Shown piece by piece: positions 32,810-42,725 of a stretch of 45,993 nucleotides of DNA (the stretch's first letter is position 1; each line of letters opens with the position of its first letter). A program made the position numbers and the translations under genes. The stretch lies in the NCBI GenBank assembly GCA_020403455.1, contig JADBXP010000018.1:1-45993 (forward strand), given 5' to 3'. The stretch comes from Chitinophagaceae bacterium. Its GTDB lineage: Bacteria > Bacteroidota > Bacteroidia > Chitinophagales > Chitinophagaceae. The notes below the pieces were generated by a model. That model saw nothing but the letters and a program-made list of their open reading frames with translations, was not told where the DNA came from and ran no database searches.

Positions 32810-33217
32810 ATGTTGTCGAAGAAAACACAATATGCTTTCAAGGCACTCACCTATCTCGCTGAACACCGGGAAGAGGGCCCTGTGCTGATTGCCATGATTG
32901 CCCGCAAGAAAAAAATTCCGCTGAAATTCCTCGAAAATATCCTCTTACTGCTCAAAAAAGAAGGCATCCTCGATAGCAAAAAGGGCAAGGGTGGCGGCTA
33001 TTTTTTCAAAGTTGCCCCACAGCAGGTTCCACTATCCCGCATCATGCGACTCCTGGAAGGACCGATTGCCCTCCTACCCTGCGTGAGTCTGAATTTTTAC
33101 CAGAAATGCAAGGATTGTGATGAAAAGACCTGCGGACTGAACAAGGTGATGAAGCAGGTGAGAGACAATACCCTGAGCGTATTGGATAAAAAAACCGTTC
33201 AAGACCTGGTACAATAA
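32810..33217 (+). CDS. Rrf2-family transcriptional regulator
   Basis: The 135-residue regulator has a winged helix-turn-helix (MLSKKTQYAFKALTYLAE, IPLKFLENILLLLKKEGIL, GKGGGYFFK) and a C-terminal segment with four cysteines (LPCVSLNFYQKCKDCDEKTCGL). IscR and NsrR of this family bind a Fe-S cluster through three cysteines in the same place. The extra cysteine and the C-x7-C-x2-C-x4-C spacing differ from IscR, so the cluster type cannot be told. It probably senses iron-sulfur, NO or redox state. It lies 36 bp after dapB but with its own promoter candidate. Confidence 0.9.
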   Translation: MLSKKTQYAFKALTYLAEHREEGPVLIAMIARKKKIPLKFLENILLLLKKEGILDSKKGKGGGYFFKVAPQQVPLSRIMRLLEGPIALLPCVSLNFYQKCKDCDEKTCGLNKVMKQVRDNTLSVLDKKTVQDLVQ

Positions 33218-33262
33218 ATTTATTCATTTTTTATCTTTCAACCATCCACTAAAACACCCACC

Positions 33263-34006
33263 ATGAAACGTCTCTTCATTGCCGCTTTGCTTTTACCGGT
33301 TATGAGCATGGCTCAAGAGAAACAAGCAGCTCAGTCAGTTCCTAAAAACATTTTTCGTGTGAACCTGTCATCGCTGGTTCTGAAGAACTATCACGTCACT
33401 TATGAGCGTGCCCTGAGCAAAAAGATATCATTGTCTGTTAGCTACCGACTGATGCCCAAGGGTAGCTTGCCATTCAAAGATTTTTTCGACAACAGTGTAA
33501 GCGGAAGTGCACTCCAATTCAGTGGCATCCAGGTAGGCAATTCAGCCATCACGCCGGAATTGCGCATTTATCTGGGCAAAGGAAACATGAAAGGATTCTA
33601 TCTGGCTCCTTACGCACGTTTTGCCACATTTGATGCTACTACACCTATTACGTATTCTTCCAGCGGAACCGGACCAAGTGATAAAACAGGTGATTTCATC
33701 GGAAGGGTTACCTCTACCAGTGCAGGCATCATGTTGGGCTGGCAGTTTAATCTTTCCAAGAAACTTGTAATGGACTTACAAATAATCGGAGGTCACTTCG
33801 GCAGTTGTTCAGGAAATTTAGATCTTAAACCAATTGTTCCACTGTCAGCACAAGAAATCACTTCTTTGCAAAATAGCCTCAATGGAATTCAAGTGGAACC
33901 CTTTGATATCAAGAGCACAGTCACTGCCAGTGGAGCCAACATCCAGGTAACCGGCCCCTGGGCAGGAATCCGTGGTGCCAACATCGGAATCGGATTCAGG
34001 TTCTGA
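33263..34006 (+). CDS. DUF3575-like outer-membrane protein
   Basis: The 247-residue protein has a signal peptide ending MSMAQ and a barrel pattern with alternating strands (NIFRVNLSSLVLKNYHVTYER, KISLSVSYRLMPKG, ITPELRIYLGK, GFYLAPYARFA, SAGIMLGWQF). It ends ANIGIGFRF with terminal aromatic F, as typical outer-membrane barrels do. Family resemblance is to DUF3575. A TATCTTTC at 33230 is near the -7 consensus. It is closed by a strong terminator at 34037. Confidence 0.8.
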   Translation: MKRLFIAALLLPVMSMAQEKQAAQSVPKNIFRVNLSSLVLKNYHVTYERALSKKISLSVSYRLMPKGSLPFKDFFDNSVSGSALQFSGIQVGNSAITPELRIYLGKGNMKGFYLAPYARFATFDATTPITYSSSGTGPSDKTGDFIGRVTSTSAGIMLGWQFNLSKKLVMDLQIIGGHFGSCSGNLDLKPIVPLSAQEITSLQNSLNGIQVEPFDIKSTVTASGANIQVTGPWAGIRGANIGIGFRF

Positions 34007-34036
34007 TCTGAATTTGACTCATCCAATCCTTCCAAT

Positions 34037-34072
34037 AAAAAGTCCGTCTCTAAATTAGAGACGGACTTTTTT
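34037..34072 (+). terminator. Rho-independent terminator
   Basis: AAAAAGTCCGTCTCTA pairs perfectly with TAGAGACGGACTTTTT around a four-base loop and ends in a T run, 30 bp after the DUF3575-like gene. The A tract on the left would allow it to work from the other side too. Confidence 0.92.
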
Positions 34073-34174
34073 ATTCGTAACCCTGATTGAAATGATTTTT
34101 CGAAAGGTATTTATTTAGCTGTGCTCTTGGGATTCAATTAAACCAAAAGACTTGCTCCTTCGCATTTACATCAT

Positions 34175-34531
34175 CTATGTGTTGGTTTTTCTTGCGATTA
34201 AATTTTTCAATTTTTTCCTCTCCTCAACATACCACCTGATCCAAAGAAAAACTAACAGTGGAAAAACGACAAAGCTTCCCATATTGAAGTTGAACGCACC
34301 TTCAAAATCGAAATGCATCAAGTGCTTACATGCTCTCGTCATTCCACAAGCATAACATTCGGTATTCAAAAGAACTTTTGACAAGCAAATACTCTTTCCC
34401 TTATCAAAAAAATCTATGGGCAGAAAAAATACAACCAGTGGAAGAATGATGATCAATAACAAGATGATGGAAGATCTAATCACTTGTTGCTTCTGCGTCA
34501 ACTGTATTCGGAAAATTCCTCCCTGTGGCAT
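34175..34531 (-). CDS. DUF2752-family membrane protein
   Basis: The 118-residue protein has two membrane helices (about 19-37 and 85-100) flanking the family signature NTECYACGMTRACKHLMHFD (usually C-x-x-CG-x-(T/S)R). In the genome context typical of Bacteroidota, DUF2752 follows a TM2 gene, as here, 3 bp apart. The function is not known. Confidence 0.9.
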   Translation of the reverse strand: MPQGGIFRIQLTQKQQVIRSSIILLLIIILPLVVFFLPIDFFDKGKSICLSKVLLNTECYACGMTRACKHLMHFDFEGAFNFNMGSFVVFPLLVFLWIRWYVEERKKLKNLIARKTNT

Positions 34532-34534
34532 TAA

Positions 34535-35029
34535 TTATAGTGTTTTTTCATAAGGACCATCCTTCGGACCCAGATCACCGGTAATGATTCTGATCAAATC
34601 AATCAGTGACCAAATACCACATCCACCTAACGTCAGCAATTGAACAACCCCCTGCCAGGTATAACCAAGGTAAAATCGATGAATGCCGAGTCCACCCACA
34701 AAAATAGCCAGGAGCAATGCCACTAGTTGATTCTTTCCACCATTAGAGGCATTTCCATTTTCGTTGAGTTTATCTAACTTCTTATTAAAAAGCTTTAAAG
34801 CAAGTTTTTCTTTGAAAGACAGTTTCTCCCCCTTTAATTCTGTTGCCCAGGATTTTAATTCCTTATAATTCAAATCCCCCCGCACCGCTTCTTTAGGGAT
34901 GGCCAAAGTTTTTTCTGTGGAAGTGATATACGGACTTGTAGTAGATTTTTCGATAGGAACGGCAGAGCATACTACCAATGCGAAACCTACCAGTGTACCC
35001 TTGAACAAAAAGTTGTGTGTTAGCTTCAT
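34535..35029 (-). CDS. TM2-domain membrane protein
   Basis: The 164-residue protein has a signal/anchor (MKLTHNFLFKGTLVGFALVVCSAVP). A lysine/glutamate-rich helical segment of about 70 residues follows, then a TM2 domain: NQLVALLLAIFVGGLGIHRFYLG, WQGVVQLLTLGGCGIWSLIDLI. The GxHRFYxG turn and W-x-LID are the defining features. The start at 35029 gives the signal segment; the longer frame to 35125 lacks one. It precedes DUF2752 by 3 bp, so the pair is cotranscribed. TM2 proteins have no established bacterial function. Confidence 0.87.
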   Translation of the reverse strand: MKLTHNFLFKGTLVGFALVVCSAVPIEKSTTSPYITSTEKTLAIPKEAVRGDLNYKELKSWATELKGEKLSFKEKLALKLFNKKLDKLNENGNASNGGKNQLVALLLAIFVGGLGIHRFYLGYTWQGVVQLLTLGGCGIWSLIDLIRIITGDLGPKDGPYEKTL

Positions 35030-35197
35030 AAAATTTTTTTTATAATAATTAATAATAATGAAACCCATGGGAACGATTGGTTGAAATATCTTTTTACTGG
35101 TGTATGATATATAAGACAACTTCAAATCAAAATCCCATAATTTTCAATACGAATATATATATTATATCATATATAATGATAAAAAAAGAATTGAATC

Positions 35198-35215
35198 AGG
35201 TGTTTATTTTCACCT
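35198..35215 (-). terminator. Weak terminator candidate after the threonine dehydrogenase-like gene
   Basis: On the minus strand AGGTG and CACCT form a five-base stem around an eight-base loop, and a seven-T run follows about ten bases later. The distance between stem and T run weakens the case. The surrounding 244 bp (35030-35273) is otherwise AT-rich and holds no gene. Confidence 0.25.
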
Positions 35216-35273
35216 CTTAGAAGTTGTAGCCGATGCTTGAACAGATGAATAACCCCGGGATTGCTTACAGGTA

Positions 35274-36239
35274 TTACTGGAACCTTCTACCCTTGTTTTC
35301 CGGGTGATTATTGAGCATGTCCACCGTCATCCTATCGATGTCATAGGCCGGCTGCCAGCCCCAGTCATTCCTGGCAACGCTGTCATCAATGCTTTGTGGC
35401 CAACTGTCTGCTATCGTCTGTCGATAGTCAGGCTTGTACTGCAAGTCAAAATCGGGCAGGTGCTTTTGTATGGAAGCTCCAATCTCTGCAGGCGAAAAAC
35501 TCATGCCGGCAACATTGTAGGAAGTCCTGATCGTTATGGCATCAGCCGGCGCCTCCATTAATTCCAACGTTGCACGCAATGCATCCGGCATGTACATCAT
35601 CGGCAGGTACGTATCTGAAGACAAATAACAATTGTACTTTCCATGTAACAAGGCTTCCTGATAAATTTCCACTGCATAATCGGTGGTACCGCCACCGGGT
35701 AAGGATTTGTAACTGATGAGTCCGGGATATCTCAAGCTGCGCACATCCACACCATAGCGCTTGTGGTAATAGTTGCACCAGAATTCTCCTGCATACTTGC
35801 TGATACCATAAACCGTGGTGGGTTCGATGACCGTATGCTGGGGACAAAGCCGGCGGGGAGAGGTAGGTCCGAAAACTGCGATGCTGCTAGGCCAATATAC
35901 TTTGCTGAGTTTTTCTTCGCGGGCAATATCCAACACATTCAATAATCCCTGCATGTTGAGGTGCCAGGCCAGGTGCGGATTTTTTTCACCCGTAGCAGAT
36001 AACATGGCTGCCAATAAATAAATCTGTGTGATGTTCTGTCGGATCACCTGAACATGCAACATCTCCTTGTTCATCACATCCAGGCTCACATACGGTCCGG
36101 TGCCCGCCAACAATGGATTCTCTTCCCGCAAATCGGAGGCGATCACCTGGCTATTGCCATAAATATTTCTCAAAGCAAGGGTTAACTCCACCCCTATTTG
36201 ACCGGAAGCACCAATGACCAGAATTTTTTCTTTTTGCAT
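35274..36239 (-). CDS. NAD-dependent epimerase/dehydratase-type L-threonine 3-dehydrogenase
   Basis: The 321-residue extended short-chain dehydrogenase has the Rossmann motif ILVIGASGQIGVELT. It also has the catalytic YGISK (Y-x-x-x-K) preceded by WPSSIAVFG (the Ser), and LSSDTYLPMMYMPDAL. The last, together with GTTDYAVEIY, is typical of the UDP-galactose-epimerase-like L-threonine dehydrogenases, which oxidise threonine to 2-amino-3-ketobutyrate. It stands divergent from kdsA. A partner 2-amino-3-ketobutyrate CoA-ligase is not in the window. Annotation as a generic NAD-dependent epimerase is the alternative. Confidence 0.87.
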   Translation of the reverse strand: MQKEKILVIGASGQIGVELTLALRNIYGNSQVIASDLREENPLLAGTGPYVSLDVMNKEMLHVQVIRQNITQIYLLAAMLSATGEKNPHLAWHLNMQGLLNVLDIAREEKLSKVYWPSSIAVFGPTSPRRLCPQHTVIEPTTVYGISKYAGEFWCNYYHKRYGVDVRSLRYPGLISYKSLPGGGTTDYAVEIYQEALLHGKYNCYLSSDTYLPMMYMPDALRATLELMEAPADAITIRTSYNVAGMSFSPAEIGASIQKHLPDFDLQYKPDYRQTIADSWPQSIDDSVARNDWGWQPAYDIDRMTVDMLNNHPENKGRRFQ

Positions 36240-36361
36240 GGCTGTTCATTCTTTACGGCGTGCAAGTTACTCCAAAAACCAAAAGCAAGGGTAAGGTACC
36301 CTGAAACCCATTGCCATTAATTGCTTACTTTTATGGCCTTAATATCTCCTACTTTTTTACC

Positions 36362-37186
36362 ATGATGCCTGAATATTTACAGCAACTGTTTTCCCGGCAA
36401 ACCTACCGTGCCAATAATTTTTTTCTGATCGCAGGGCCCTGTGTCGTTGAATCGGAAGATCTGGTAATGGAAGTGGCAGGAAACCTGGCTGCACTCGGAA
36501 AAAAGTATGGCATCCCCTGCGTTTTCAAAGCCAGTTACCGCAAAGCGAACCGCACCAGTGCCCACTCGTTCTCCGGTATTGGAGATGAAAAAGCCCTGGC
36601 ACTCATTCAAAAAGCAGGACAAACTTTCGGGTTACCCACTACCTCCGATATCCATTCCGCAGCGGAAGCTGCGTTGGCAGCGCCTTTTATCGACATCCTG
36701 CAAATACCTGCCTTCCTTTGCAGACAAACAGATCTCCTGCAGGCAGCCGCTGCCACCGGAAAAATTGTGAACGTCAAGAAGGGCCAATTCCTCAGCGGCC
36801 CCTCCATGAAATTCGCTGTAGAAAAAATTCAACAGTCCGGTAACAGCCGGGTCATGCTCACGGAAAGAGGCAACACCTTCGGCTACCAGGACCTTGTAGT
36901 TGATTACCGCAATATTCCCTGGATGCAGGAACATTCAGTACCCGTAATTATGGACTGTACCCATTCCCTTCAACAACCCAACCAGCAGTCCGGCGTTACC
37001 GGAGGCAACCCCCAGTTGATCGGTACCATTGCCAAAGCGGCCATAGCCGTAGGTGCTGACGGGCTATTCATTGAAACGCATCCCAACCCCTCTGTTGCCA
37101 AAAGTGATGGTGCTAATATGCTCGCACTGGAGCGTTTACCGGAGCTGCTCGAGCAATTGGTCAAAATCCGAGAAGCAATCAATTAA
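36362..37186 (+). CDS. kdsA: 3-deoxy-8-phosphooctulonate synthase (KDO-8-P synthase)
   Basis: The 274-residue enzyme condenses phosphoenolpyruvate with arabinose-5-phosphate to make KDO-8-P for LPS. The DAHP-synthase-type barrel shows FFLIAGPCVVES near the start, FKASYRKANRTS, DILQIPAFLCRQTDLL, VNVKKGQFLSGPSMKFA, RGNTFGYQDLVVDYR and IETHPNP, which are the phosphate and substrate contacts. Length matches the family. Starts ATG 36362 or 36365 are both possible; a TACTTTTT at 36350, one base off the -7 consensus, lies 4 bp upstream. Confidence 0.97.
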   Translation: MMPEYLQQLFSRQTYRANNFFLIAGPCVVESEDLVMEVAGNLAALGKKYGIPCVFKASYRKANRTSAHSFSGIGDEKALALIQKAGQTFGLPTTSDIHSAAEAALAAPFIDILQIPAFLCRQTDLLQAAAATGKIVNVKKGQFLSGPSMKFAVEKIQQSGNSRVMLTERGNTFGYQDLVVDYRNIPWMQEHSVPVIMDCTHSLQQPNQQSGVTGGNPQLIGTIAKAAIAVGADGLFIETHPNPSVAKSDGANMLALERLPELLEQLVKIREAIN

Positions 37187-37234
37187 GGGGAATCAGGTAC
37201 GGGTACCAAAGTAAAGACAATCAAATAAGGTCGA

Positions 37235-37453
37235 TTAATACCGCAGTGGATTGCGCCTGCCATAGGAAATGTATTGGCGCATGTTGATCCAGAAAGCCAT
37301 GACCATGTAGATGATGACGGGTGAACCGAAAGTCAGGAAACTGATGTAAATGAACCAGAGTCGGATGCGGGAACTAGCAATGCCAAAACGCTCACCCAGA
37401 ACAGTGCATACACCAAAAACATTGAATTCTATGTAATCCCTGATTTTTTGCAT
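37235..37453 (-). CDS. PspC-domain protein
   Basis: The 72-residue protein is a minimal PspC domain: a short N-terminal helix, VLGERFGIASSRIRLWFIYISFLTFG and a single membrane helix (SPVIIYMVMAFWI), with a basic tail. PspC proteins are linked to envelope-stress responses in other bacteria; here there is no pspA or pspB. A perfect TAATTTTG -7 element on the minus strand (37479-37486) lies 25 bp upstream. It is convergent with kdsA. Confidence 0.9.
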   Translation of the reverse strand: MQKIRDYIEFNVFGVCTVLGERFGIASSRIRLWFIYISFLTFGSPVIIYMVMAFWINMRQYISYGRRNPLRY

Positions 37454-37478
37454 AACAGTTATCTCTTGTAAAGCAAGG

Positions 37479-37486
37479 CAAAATTA
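37479..37486 (-). promoter_or_regulatory. -7 promoter element (TAATTTTG) of the pspC-like gene
   Basis: TAATTTTG on the minus strand is a perfect TAnnTTTG, 25 bp before the start codon at 37453. Confidence 0.55.
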
Positions 37487-37605
37487 TTCATTTTAACTAA
37501 AAAGAGTTTTACCCCAAGGGACTTTTTGGTAATTTCGCATCGCCTAAGATACTCATGTGTTTTGGGCACTCTCAATCAACATTTTACACCTGCAAAATCA
37601 ATAGT

Positions 37606-39870
37606 ATGGCTTTCGACATTGAAATGATCAGAAAGGTCTATGCCGGCTTTCCCGAACGCGTGGAAGCGGCCAGAAAATTACTGGGACGTCCGCTGACCCT
37701 GAGTGAAAAAATCTTATTCGCCCACCTGCATCCCGATCAGGCAGCGCAGGTTTTTGAGCGGGGAAAAAGTTATGTGGACTTCGCCCCTGACCGCGTAGCC
37801 ATGCAAGATGCGACCGCGCAAATGGCGCTGCTGCAGTTCATGCAAGCCGGCCGCCAATCAGTGGCTGTTCCCAGCACTGTGCACTGCGATCACCTGATCA
37901 CTGCGCGCGTAGAAGCAGCAGAAGACCTGAAAGTAGCCAATGAAGAGAGCAAAGAAGTATATGATTTCCTCGCCTCTGTATCCAACAAATACGGTATCGG
38001 CTTCTGGAAGCCCGGCGCCGGTATCATCCACCAGGTAGTGCTAGAAAACTATGCCTTCCCCGGAGGTATGATGATCGGAACCGATTCACATACCGTAAAT
38101 GCCGGCGGTCTCGGTATGATCGCCATCGGTGTGGGTGGAGCAGATGCCTGCGATGTGATGGCAGGACTCCCCTGGGAATTGAAATGGCCCAAACTGATCG
38201 GCGTTCGCCTGACAGGTAAACTGAGTGGCTGGACCGCCCCCAAAGATGTGATTTTGAAAGTGGCTGGTATCCTGACCGTAAAAGGTGGAACCGGTGCCAT
38301 CGTGGAATATTTCGGTGAAGGTGCCCGCAGCATGAGTTGTACCGGTAAAGGTACCATTTGTAACATGGGTGCGGAGATTGGCGCTACCACTTCCACCTTC
38401 GGATACGACGATAGCATGGGCCGCTACCTTCGTGCCACCGGTCGCGAGGAAGTAGCTACCATGGCCGATGCCATTGCAGCCCACCTCAACGGAGATGCTG
38501 AAGTATATGCCAACCCCGAGAAATATTTCGACCAGGTGATCGAGATCAACCTCAGTGAACTGGAGCCACACCTGAACGGACCTTTCACTCCCGATCTGGC
38601 AACACCACTTTCAAAAATGAAAGAAGCCATTGAAGCCAATGGATGGCCCGCCAAAATCGAAGTGGGTCTGATCGGTAGCTGCACCAACAGCTCTTATGAA
38701 GACATCAGCCGTTCTGTTAGTCTCGCCCGCCAGGTAAAAGAAAAAGGACTTACCCTTAAAAGTGAGTTCACCATTACCCCTGGATCTGAGCAAGTAAGAT
38801 ATACTGTAGAACGCGACGGTTTCCTGGAAGTTTTCGATTCCATTGGCGCCCGTGTTTTCGCCAATGCCTGCGGACCCTGCATCGGTATGTGGGATCGCGT
38901 GGGAGCAGAGAAAAAAGAACGCAATACCATCGTACATAGTTTCAACAGAAACTTCGCCAAGCGTGCCGATGGTAATCCCAATACACTGGCTTTTGTGGGC
39001 TCACCCGAATTAGTAACAGCATTGGCCATTGCTGGTGACCTGCGTTTCAATCCGATCACAGACACCCTCACCAACGATAAGGGTGAGCAGGTGAAGCTCG
39101 ATGAACCCGGTGGACAAGAATTGCCGCCTCGTGGCTTTGCGGTGGAAGATGCCGGCTACCAGGCTCCGGCAAAAGATGGCAGCAGCGTGAATGTGGTGGT
39201 TGACCCCAACAGCAAACGACTGCAGTTATTGGCACCCTTCCCTGCCTGGGAAGGAACTGACCTGAAAGGTTTGAAATTATTGATCAAAGCCAAAGGCAAG
39301 TGCACCACCGACCACATCAGCATGGCAGGACCCTGGTTGAAATTCCGCGGACACCTCGACAACATCAGCAATAACCTGTTGATCGGTGCTGTGAATTTCT
39401 TCAATGAAAAAACAGACTCGGTAAAGAACCAGCTCAACGGCGAGTATGGTCCGGTTCCCGCGACCCAAAGAGCTTACAAAGCTGCCGGTGTAGGTACCAT
39501 TGTAGTGGGTGATGAAAACTATGGAGAAGGAAGTTCCCGTGAACATGCTGCCATGGAACCCCGCTTCCTCGGTGTTCGCGCCATTCTGGTAAAGTCCTTC
39601 GCCCGTATCCACGAAACCAACCTCAAGAAACAAGGTATGCTTGCGCTTACTTTTGCGAACAAAGCAGACTATGATCTGATACAGGAAGATGATACGATTG
39701 AAATCAACGGACTAACAACGTTTGCCCCTGGTAAGCCACTTCAGCTCTTATTCACGCATGCAGATGGAAGCAGCCATACTATCCTGGCCAACCACACTTA
39801 CAATGAACAGCAAATCGAATGGTTCAAGGCAGGAGCTGCATTGAACATCATTCGCAGGTCAGTCGCATAA
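37606..39870 (+). CDS. Aconitate hydratase (mitochondrial-type)
   Basis: The 754-residue enzyme isomerises citrate to isocitrate in the TCA cycle. Three cysteines for the 4Fe-4S cluster are present: C359 in GSCTNSS and C422/C425 in [10 protein letters not shown]. Substrate motifs include [20 protein letters not shown] (160-170), [14 protein letters not shown] and [16 protein letters not shown]. The length and motifs match the mitochondrial-type (about 750 residues) rather than AcnB. The start is ATG 37606; the 17 extra upstream codons from 37555 are unlikely. TAATTTCG near 37530 is one base off the -7 consensus. A strong terminator follows. Confidence 0.97.
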   Translation: MAFDIEMIRKVYAGFPERVEAARKLLGRPLTLSEKILFAHLHPDQAAQVFERGKSYVDFAPDRVAMQDATAQMALLQFMQAGRQSVAVPSTVHCDHLITARVEAAEDLKVANEESKEVYDFLASVSNKYGIGFWKPGAGIIHQVVLENYAFPGGMMIGTDSHTVNAGGLGMIAIGVGGADACDVMAGLPWELKWPKLIGVRLTGKLSGWTAPKDVILKVAGILTVKGGTGAIVEYFGEGARSMSCTGKGTICNMGAEIGATTSTFGYDDSMGRYLRATGREEVATMADAIAAHLNGDAEVYANPEKYFDQVIEINLSELEPHLNGPFTPDLATPLSKMKEAIEANGWPAKIEVGLIGSCTNSSYEDISRSVSLARQVKEKGLTLKSEFTITPGSEQVRYTVERDGFLEVFDSIGARVFANACGPCIGMWDRVGAEKKERNTIVHSFNRNFAKRADGNPNTLAFVGSPELVTALAIAGDLRFNPITDTLTNDKGEQVKLDEPGGQELPPRGFAVEDAGYQAPAKDGSSVNVVVDPNSKRLQLLAPFPAWEGTDLKGLKLLIKAKGKCTTDHISMAGPWLKFRGHLDNISNNLLIGAVNFFNEKTDSVKNQLNGEYGPVPATQRAYKAAGVGTIVVGDENYGEGSSREHAAMEPRFLGVRAILVKSFARIHETNLKKQGMLALTFANKADYDLIQEDDTIEINGLTTFAPGKPLQLLFTHADGSSHTILANHTYNEQQIEWFKAGAALNIIRRSVA

Positions 39871-39891
39871 CGTACCATGCTTATTCTTTTC

Positions 39892-39922
39892 AAAACGTCT
39901 GTCAGCCGGCAGACGTTTTTTT
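39892..39922 (+). terminator. Rho-independent terminator after the aconitase gene
   Basis: AAAACGTCTG (39892-39901) pairs perfectly with CAGACGTTTT (39910-39919) around an eight-base loop, followed by a T run. Confidence 0.92.
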
Positions 39923-39949
39923 ATTATCTTACCTGAATAACGATATACA

Positions 39950-40711
39950 ATGAGTGAATCCAAAATTGCATTGATAACCGGCGGAAGCCGGGGTTTAGGA
40001 AAAGAGATGGCACTTAATCTGTCAGCAGCCGGGTATCGGGTTGTTATTACTTATCATACCCATCGAACCGGTGCAGAAGAGGTATTGAATACCATCCATG
40101 AAATGGGAGGAAAAGCAGCTGCTATTCCCATTGATCTCGAAAACCAGTCTGCGATCAGTGGATTCGTGGTCGAACTCAGCCGGGTATTACGAGAAGAATT
40201 CGCCACAGAACGATTGGATGTACTCATTAACAATGCCGGGATGGGTGCCACCATTCCTTTTGAAAAGGTAACGGAGGATGATTTCGATCGGTTCATGCAA
40301 GTGCACCTGAAAAGTGTATTCTTTCTTACCCAGCAAATTGTGCCTCTGCTGAATGATGGCGGCAGGGTTATACAAATTTCTTCAGGTACTACTCGTTTTT
40401 GTGTGCCCGGCTATAGTATTTATGCGATGATGAAGGGTGGTGTGGAAGTATTCACCAGGTACCTCGCCAAGGAATTAGGACCAAGGGGAATTACCGTCAA
40501 TACAGTTGCTCCCGGTCCGGTAGAAACCGATTTCAACAATGCTTCTTTGAGGAATAATCCCGACAGAAAGATGGCCGCGATTCAAATGGCAGCATTGGGT
40601 CGGGTGGCACAGCCCGATGATATTGCCTCGGTCATTCGGTTTCTTTGCAGTGATGACAGCAGATGGATTACCGGACAAAGGATAGAAGTCTCGGGAGGAA
40701 TTACGCTATAA
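39950..40711 (+). CDS. Short-chain dehydrogenase/reductase (SDR)
   Basis: The 253-residue classical SDR has the cofactor motif ALITGGSRGLGKEMA, then VLINNAGMG and the catalytic triad with YAMMK (Y-x-x-x-K) following ISSGTTRFCVPGYSIY. It also has PGPVETDFNN and a C-terminal SGGITL. The family reduces or oxidises keto/hydroxy groups with NAD(P)H; FabG-like acyl reductase or a sugar/steroid-type reductase are both possible. Length is standard. It stands alone, convergent with dnaK across a bidirectional terminator. Confidence 0.9.
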   Translation: MSESKIALITGGSRGLGKEMALNLSAAGYRVVITYHTHRTGAEEVLNTIHEMGGKAAAIPIDLENQSAISGFVVELSRVLREEFATERLDVLINNAGMGATIPFEKVTEDDFDRFMQVHLKSVFFLTQQIVPLLNDGGRVIQISSGTTRFCVPGYSIYAMMKGGVEVFTRYLAKELGPRGITVNTVAPGPVETDFNNASLRNNPDRKMAAIQMAALGRVAQPDDIASVIRFLCSDDSRWITGQRIEVSGGITL

Positions 40712-40715
40712 AAAA

Positions 40716-40742
40716 AGTCTGCTCCCTTTTGGGAAGCAGACT
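40716..40742. terminator. Bidirectional terminator between the SDR and dnaK genes
   Basis: AGTCTGCTCCC pairs with GGGAAGCAGACT (one-base bulge) around a short T-rich loop. Six A's precede it, so it can end leftward dnaK transcripts as well as the SDR gene. Confidence 0.82.
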
Positions 40743-40765
40743 CTGATTATTTTATTGATCAGGAA

Positions 40766-42673
40766 TTACTTCACTTCTTCAAACTCAGCATCTGTCACTG
40801 TTTCACCGCCTGCCTGTGAAGTATTGGCACCTGCATTATCAGCACCCGGTTGTGCAGTACCACCGGCTGCTTGCTGTGCCTTGTAGATATCTTCGCTGGC
40901 TGCTGTCCAGGCTGTATTCATTTCAGCCATGGCTGCATCAACTGCTGCGATATCCTGGTTCTTGTGAGCTTCCTTCAGTTTGTTCAGGGCAGTTTCGATA
41001 GCACCTTTTTTATCAGCAGGGATCTTGTCACCAAATTCTTTGAATTGCTTTTCAGTTTGGAAGATCAGACTATCGGCCTGGTTCAGTTTTTCAACTTTCT
41101 CACGCGCCAGTTTATCGGTGGCTTCGTTGGCCTTGGCTTCCGCCTTCATCTTTTCGATTTCCTCCTTGCTCAATCCACTGCCGGCTTCGATTCTAATTTT
41201 TTGTTCCTTACCGGTACCCTTGTCTTTAGCGCTCACATTCAGCAAGCCGTTGGCATCGATATCGAAAGTTACTTCGATCTGAGGCACACCACGGGGGGCC
41301 GGAGGAATACCATCGAGGTTGAACATACCCAGGCTCTTGTTCTGATTCGCCATGGGACGCTCTCCTTGCAACACATGGATCTGAACACCGGGTTGGTTAT
41401 CGCTGGCGGTAGAATAAATTTCTGTTTTCTTGGTAGGAATGGTTGTGTTGGAAGCGATCATGGTAGTCATTACACCACCCATGGTTTCAATACCCAGGCT
41501 TAGCGGCGTAACGTCGAGCAACAACACATCCTTCACCTCACCGGTAAGTACTGCTCCCTGGATAGCAGCACCCAGTGCCACTACTTCATCAGGGTTAACA
41601 CCCCGGTTGGGTTTTTTACCGAAGAATTTCTCCACGATCTCCTGTACTTTGGGGATACGGGTAGAACCACCCACGAGAATCACTTCATCAATCTGAGATA
41701 CTGAGTAACCGGCATCTTTTAGTGCTTCCTCGCAAGGCTTCAGACAGCGGGCGAAAAGTTTATCAGCAAGCTGCTCGAATTTCGCGCGGCTCAGTTTCAG
41801 CACCAGGTGCTTAGGCACACCGTCTACTGCTGTGATATAGGGAAGATTGATTTCTGTTTCAGAAGAGGAGCTCAGTTCCACTTTGGCTTTCTCAGAAGCT
41901 TCTTTCAAACGCTGCAATGCCATAGGATCTTTGCGCAAATCGATGGCTTCCTGGTTCTTGAATTCATCCGCGAGCCAGTCCATGATCACCTTATCAAAAT
42001 CATCACCACCGAGGTGGGTATCACCGTTGGTGGATTTCACTTCAAACACACCATCACCCAGTTCAAGGATGGAGATATCGAATGTACCACCACCCAGGTC
42101 GAACACAGCGATTTTTTGGTCCACTGATTTTTTATCCAAACCATACGCAAGTGCTGCGGCGGTAGGCTCGTTCACGATACGGCGAACGTTCAGGCCTGCG
42201 ATCTCACCGGCTTCTTTGGTTGCCTGGCGCTGGGCGTCGTTGAAATAGGCGGGTACGGTAATAACGGCCTCATTTACTTCATGACCGAGGTAATCTTCCG
42301 CTGTTTTCTTCATCTTCTGAAGAATCATGGCAGAGATTTCCTGGGGTGTGTAAAGACGGTCGTCGATGGCAACGCGGCAGGTGTTGTTATCACCCTTGGC
42401 CACCTGGTAGCTCCAGTGACTGATTTCTTCGGTCACCTCATCGAAGCGGCGGCCCATGAAACGCTTCACGGAAGCAATGGTATTTTTAGGATTGGTAATG
42501 GCCTGGCGCTTGGCAGGGTCACCCACTTTGCGTTCACCATTTTTCAGGAAAGCCACCATAGAAGGGGTGGTTCTTCTACCCTCTTCGTTGGCGATCACTA
42601 CCGGTTCATTACCTTCCATTACAGCTACGCAGCTGTTGGTGGTACCCAGGTCAATTCCGATTATTTTGCCCAT
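40766..42673 (-). CDS. dnaK: Chaperone DnaK (Hsp70)
   Basis: The 635-residue Hsp70 has the nucleotide-binding domain signatures [46 protein letters not shown] and [14 protein letters not shown]. The beta-sandwich substrate domain follows, then the helical lid ending TDAEFEEVK. Length and ending are those of bacterial DnaK. The start is ATG at 42673 ([10 protein letters not shown]); the longer frame to 42703 is not conserved. No dnaJ or grpE follows, so it is monocistronic here. A perfect inverted repeat at 42726-42750, overlapping a -7-like element, is a candidate heat-shock control site. Confidence 0.98.
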   Translation of the reverse strand: MGKIIGIDLGTTNSCVAVMEGNEPVVIANEEGRRTTPSMVAFLKNGERKVGDPAKRQAITNPKNTIASVKRFMGRRFDEVTEEISHWSYQVAKGDNNTCRVAIDDRLYTPQEISAMILQKMKKTAEDYLGHEVNEAVITVPAYFNDAQRQATKEAGEIAGLNVRRIVNEPTAAALAYGLDKKSVDQKIAVFDLGGGTFDISILELGDGVFEVKSTNGDTHLGGDDFDKVIMDWLADEFKNQEAIDLRKDPMALQRLKEASEKAKVELSSSSETEINLPYITAVDGVPKHLVLKLSRAKFEQLADKLFARCLKPCEEALKDAGYSVSQIDEVILVGGSTRIPKVQEIVEKFFGKKPNRGVNPDEVVALGAAIQGAVLTGEVKDVLLLDVTPLSLGIETMGGVMTTMIASNTTIPTKKTEIYSTASDNQPGVQIHVLQGERPMANQNKSLGMFNLDGIPPAPRGVPQIEVTFDIDANGLLNVSAKDKGTGKEQKIRIEAGSGLSKEEIEKMKAEAKANEATDKLAREKVEKLNQADSLIFQTEKQFKEFGDKIPADKKGAIETALNKLKEAHKNQDIAAVDAAMAEMNTAWTAASEDIYKAQQAAGGTAQPGADNAGANTSQAGGETVTDAEFEEVK

Positions 42674-42725
42674 ATAGTTGTTTTTCAATGAATTAATACT
42701 CATCTATTACCAATCATTGTGCCAC

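Noticed and set aside
35225..35270. Minus-strand translation IPGLFICSSIGYNF followed by a stop, resembling the end of a barrel protein
   Set aside because: Only about 15 codons are open and no upstream barrel strands are visible in any frame; probably chance.
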